DNA of 12,184 nt from the NCBI GenBank assembly GCA_937967285.1, contig CALBSU010000657.1:1-12184 (forward strand), given 5' to 3'. Below are positions 9,451-12,184 of the stretch, piece after piece. The notes below the pieces were generated by a model. That model did not search any database. It was not told the origin of the DNA and saw nothing but the letters and a program-made list of their open reading frames with translations. Within the stretch, counting starts at the first letter, position 1, and each line of letters opens with the position of its first letter. This stretch comes from an uncultured Acidobacteriota bacterium (lineage in GTDB: Bacteria; Acidobacteriota; Blastocatellia; RBC074). Both the position numbers and the translations under genes were made by a program.

Positions 9451-10320
9451 TCAGTCTCGATGATGTTGTCGCTTGTTTATTCTCTGCTCGCTGTCGTTTT
9501 TTCCGGAGCGCTCGCTTCCGTTCGGCTTCGAGGTGTCGTTTACCGCGCGGCGAGTCCCGCTGTCATCCGATCCCACATCGAAGAGCAGGGTATTGACTTC
9601 GTATGAAACACGCCGGAAACCCGTCCGGGCCATGGCTTCGGTCTGATTGAAAGCGCGCTGTCCCTGGTTGACCAGGATTTCGGCTCTCGATCCGGCCTGT
9701 ACCGCCATCCCCGAGACGCTGCCGAAACGGGAGGAGATCATCAGTGTGCTGGCTGAAACGATCAGCGCTGCGGCGGCCATCTGCGGCGTCCAGAGCGTGT
9801 CGGTCATCCATTGCAGTAATCCGGCGGCCCGCAATCTGAGCCGTTCGATCAGCCCCCGGCTCGAAACGCCGACGGTCGCCGCAACGATCCGGTCATGCAG
9901 GCTGTCGGGCACTTCAACCTCGTCCTCCTTCAACTGATGGCACATATCGATCACCTCTTCGATACCGCCCATCAGGCGCCTGCACTTTGAGCAATTCTCG
10001 AAATGTTTCTGGAACGTCTGGAAGGTCGGCGCCAGAATCACCCCGTCGAAAAAGTTCTCGATCAGCTTGTCGAAGTCCGAACAGCTCAGCATCTCGCCGG
10101 CGGTCGTGGCGGCCATGATCCTGTCTTCAAGTCCCGCGGGCTCCGGCGCCTCGTCCCTCGAGATCATATTGAGCGCCTGAACCATCTGCCGGATATCGTT
10201 GAACAGAACACGGCATTCGCGACACATCAACCGGTGCGTCGCAAACTCCGCTTTCGACCGCGAATCGAGCGCGCCGTCGAGATAATCCGTGATCTGATCC
10301 TGAAACTTATTGCAATCCAT
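9451..10320 (-). CDS. Membrane-anchored anti-sigma factor with duplicated zinc-finger domain
   Basis: This 289-residue protein probably holds the ECF sigma factor encoded just upstream inactive at the membrane. It has two zf-HC2 (ZAS) domains: Cys3-His29-x3-Cys33-x2-Cys36 and Cys80-His106-x3-Cys110-x2-Cys113. Each key residue of the second set lies exactly 77 residues after the first, and RIMAAT (67-72) and RIVAAT (144-149) keep the same offset, so the region is an ungapped tandem duplication. A membrane span follows at ~178-195. The extracytoplasmic part (~196-289) has no recognised fold and ends in a polar Ser/Asn/Lys/Arg-rich tail. Most family members have one ZAS domain. GAGGAAAG stands 11 bases before the ATG. 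The gene starts 92 bases after the sigma gene, looser than usual. Function assigned from motifs and position. Confidence 0.9.
   Translation of the reverse strand: MDCNKFQDQITDYLDGALDSRSKAEFATHRLMCRECRVLFNDIRQMVQALNMISRDEAPEPAGLEDRIMAATTAGEMLSCSDFDKLIENFFDGVILAPTFQTFQKHFENCSKCRRLMGGIEEVIDMCHQLKEDEVEVPDSLHDRIVAATVGVSSRGLIERLRLRAAGLLQWMTDTLWTPQMAAAALIVSASTLMISSRFGSVSGMAVQAGSRAEILVNQGQRAFNQTEAMARTGFRRVSYEVNTLLFDVGSDDSGTRRAVNDTSKPNGSERSGKNDSEQRINKRQHHRD
9859..10320 (-). repeat. Tandem duplication of a 77-codon zinc-finger unit
   Basis: Codons 1-77 and 78-154 of the anti-sigma gene (10320-10090 and 10089-9859) encode the same domain in strict 77-residue register. Cys3/80, His29/106, Cys33/110, Cys36/113 and Arg67/144 (start of RIxAAT) all match. 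Elsewhere the two copies have diverged widely, so the duplication is old. Confidence 0.75.
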
Positions 10321-10344
10321 ACCGCTCTCGGTCTTTCCTCATAA

Positions 10345-10354
10345 AAGTATACTT
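10345..10354 (-). promoter_or_regulatory. Palindrome with possible -10 box upstream of anti-sigma gene
   Basis: AAGTATACTT is a perfect 10-base palindrome 25 bases before the anti-sigma ATG. It contains TATACT on the minus strand (five of six to TATAAT), but no -35 box is found 17 bases upstream. It could be an operator or a weak internal promoter; chance is also possible. Confidence 0.25.
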
Positions 10355-10360
10355 ACAAGC

Positions 10361-10412
10361 CGTCGCCGCCCCGTCGCCGCTTTTGATGCCCTCGACCTGC
10401 TCCGGGATGCCC

Positions 10413-10414
<2 letters not shown>
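10361..10414 (-). repeat. Short direct repeats between sigma and anti-sigma genes
   Basis: Two pairs of 9-base direct repeats (plus-strand reading) fill much of the 92-base gap: CGTCGCCGC at 10361-10369 and 10372-10380, and GATGCCCTC at 10385-10393 and 10406-10414. The last copy overlaps the TGA stop of the sigma gene. Next to them is the perfect palindrome AAGTATACTT (10345-10354). They could be replication slippage, or sites for an internal control of the anti-sigma gene. Confidence 0.5.
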
Positions 10415-11003
<589 letters not shown>

Positions 11004-11013
11004 AGTAGGTTTT

Positions 11014-11020
11014 CTCTCCT
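11014..11020 (-). promoter_or_regulatory. Ribosome-binding site supporting the GTG start of the sigma gene
   Basis: On the minus strand AGGAGAG stands 10 bases before the GTG codon at 11003-11001. No ATG is available in this frame nearby, so this site decides the start. Confidence 0.7.
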
Positions 11021-11039
11021 GATCAGGATTTCACCGTCA

Positions 11040-11070
11040 CCATTTCGCCATTCCCTTGTCTCCAAAGTTC
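11040..11070 (-). promoter_or_regulatory. Possible ECF-type promoter for the sigma operon
   Basis: On the minus strand GAACTT (11070-11065) resembles the ECF -35 core (GGAACTT). About 17 bases on is CGAAAT, a poor match to the CGTC-type -10 box. It lies at a sensible distance before the sigma gene. The -10 half is weak, so this is only a candidate. Confidence 0.2.
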
Positions 11071-11098
11071 TTAACGAGATACGGAGAGGAAATGTTCA

Positions 11099-12014
<916 letters not shown>

Positions 12015-12021
12015 CGGATGG

Positions 12022-12050
12022 ATTATAACTGCTGATGCGGCTGGTGTGTA
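12022..12050 (-). promoter_or_regulatory. Sigma-70-type promoter for the LolA-like gene, leaderless layout
   Basis: Read on the minus strand: TACACA (12050-12045, four of six to TTGACA), exactly 17 bases, then a perfect TATAAT (12027-12022). Only seven bases (CCATCCG) separate TATAAT from the ATG, so transcription should start at or next to the A of the start codon. No Shine-Dalgarno sequence is present. Confidence 0.6.
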
Positions 12051-12080
12051 GTCTGAGCGAGACGGCGTGAAAAGCCTGTG

Positions 12081-12089
12081 AAGGGAGGG
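12081..12089 (+). promoter_or_regulatory. Ribosome-binding site of the last gene
   Basis: AAGGGAGGG lies nine bases before a GTG (12099) and twelve before the adjacent in-frame ATG (12102). Spacing slightly favours GTG; ATG is the stronger codon. The two choices differ by one residue. Confidence 0.65.
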
Positions 12090-12098
12090 TGAGAATCC

Positions 12099-12184
12099 GT
12101 GATGAAAATACTGCAGGGCCAGTTGGCCGCGATGTTCGCTTTCGATATCGGTTATGAGGTCGATCTGGATAAGCTGGGGACGCT
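12099..12184 (+). CDS. Start of an unidentified protein (3' end outside window)
   Basis: Only ~28 codons are present: (V)MKILQGQLAAMFAFDIGY, then EVDLDKLGT. The frame is open to the window end and has a strong ribosome-binding site (AAGGGAGGG). The coding choice is supported by that site and by typical codon use. The hydrophobic FAFDIGY followed by an acidic stretch has a faint likeness to the opening of DUF155/RMD1-type proteins, but this is too short to assign. It is divergent from the LolA-like gene, with ~85 bases between the two starts, so the two may share a control region. Confidence 0.6.
   Translation, partial: MMKILQGQLAAMFAFDIGYEVDLDKLGT

Noticed and set aside
9045..9596. Plus-strand 183-codon open frame across the B-box and anti-sigma genes
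   Set aside because: It runs opposite two genes with intact zinc-binding motifs and crosses their junction; a shadow.

Overview
The window reads as ordinary bacterial chromosome of about 60% G+C. Acidobacteriota, possibly the Blastocatellia side, is the best guess. It rests on recognised protein styles (a SecF with an enlarged periplasmic region, a TonB opening MFDTLIESSK, a TonB-ExbB-ExbD-ExbD-TPR lipoprotein order, and an ECF operon with DUF4097 and LiaF-like proteins). No marker gene settles it.

Layout. Bases 1-6103 are read on the plus strand: the 3' end of secD, then secF, a 617-base gene-free stretch (1708-2324), then tonB, exbB, two different exbD genes and a TPR lipoprotein gene. A terminator that works in both directions (6126-6182) separates this from a minus-strand block. 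Read in its own direction, that block is: a LolA/LolB-like secreted protein (12014-11220), a long inverted heptad repeat, then a six-gene run of ECF sigma factor, double-zinc-finger anti-sigma factor, B-box/TM2/LiaF-like membrane protein, DUF4097 membrane protein, a 70-residue membrane protein and an SRPBCC protein. A plus-strand gene starts at about 12099 and leaves the window.

How the genes work together. SecDF is the proton-driven auxiliary part of the Sec translocon. TonB, ExbB and ExbD form an inner-membrane motor that powers outer-membrane transport. Two ExbD paralogues suggest a mixed ExbD assembly, and the TPR lipoprotein may be an envelope partner. The minus-strand run looks like an envelope-stress regulon: an ECF sigma factor held by a membrane-anchored zinc-binding anti-sigma factor, followed by two membrane proteins that share a LiaF-type transmembrane module.

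Most worth a second look: (1) the ECF operon with LiaF-like modules in two neighbouring proteins; (2) an ungapped 77-residue duplication of the zinc-binding domain in the anti-sigma factor; (3) inverted arrays of a 7-base repeat, one of which supplies the stop codon of the adjacent gene; (4) two mutually exclusive hairpins between exbB and exbD; (5) a helix-hairpin-helix-like insertion in SecF; and (6) a promoter placed so that the LolA-like gene would be transcribed without a leader. No tRNA, rRNA, CRISPR array, transposase or prophage gene was seen.
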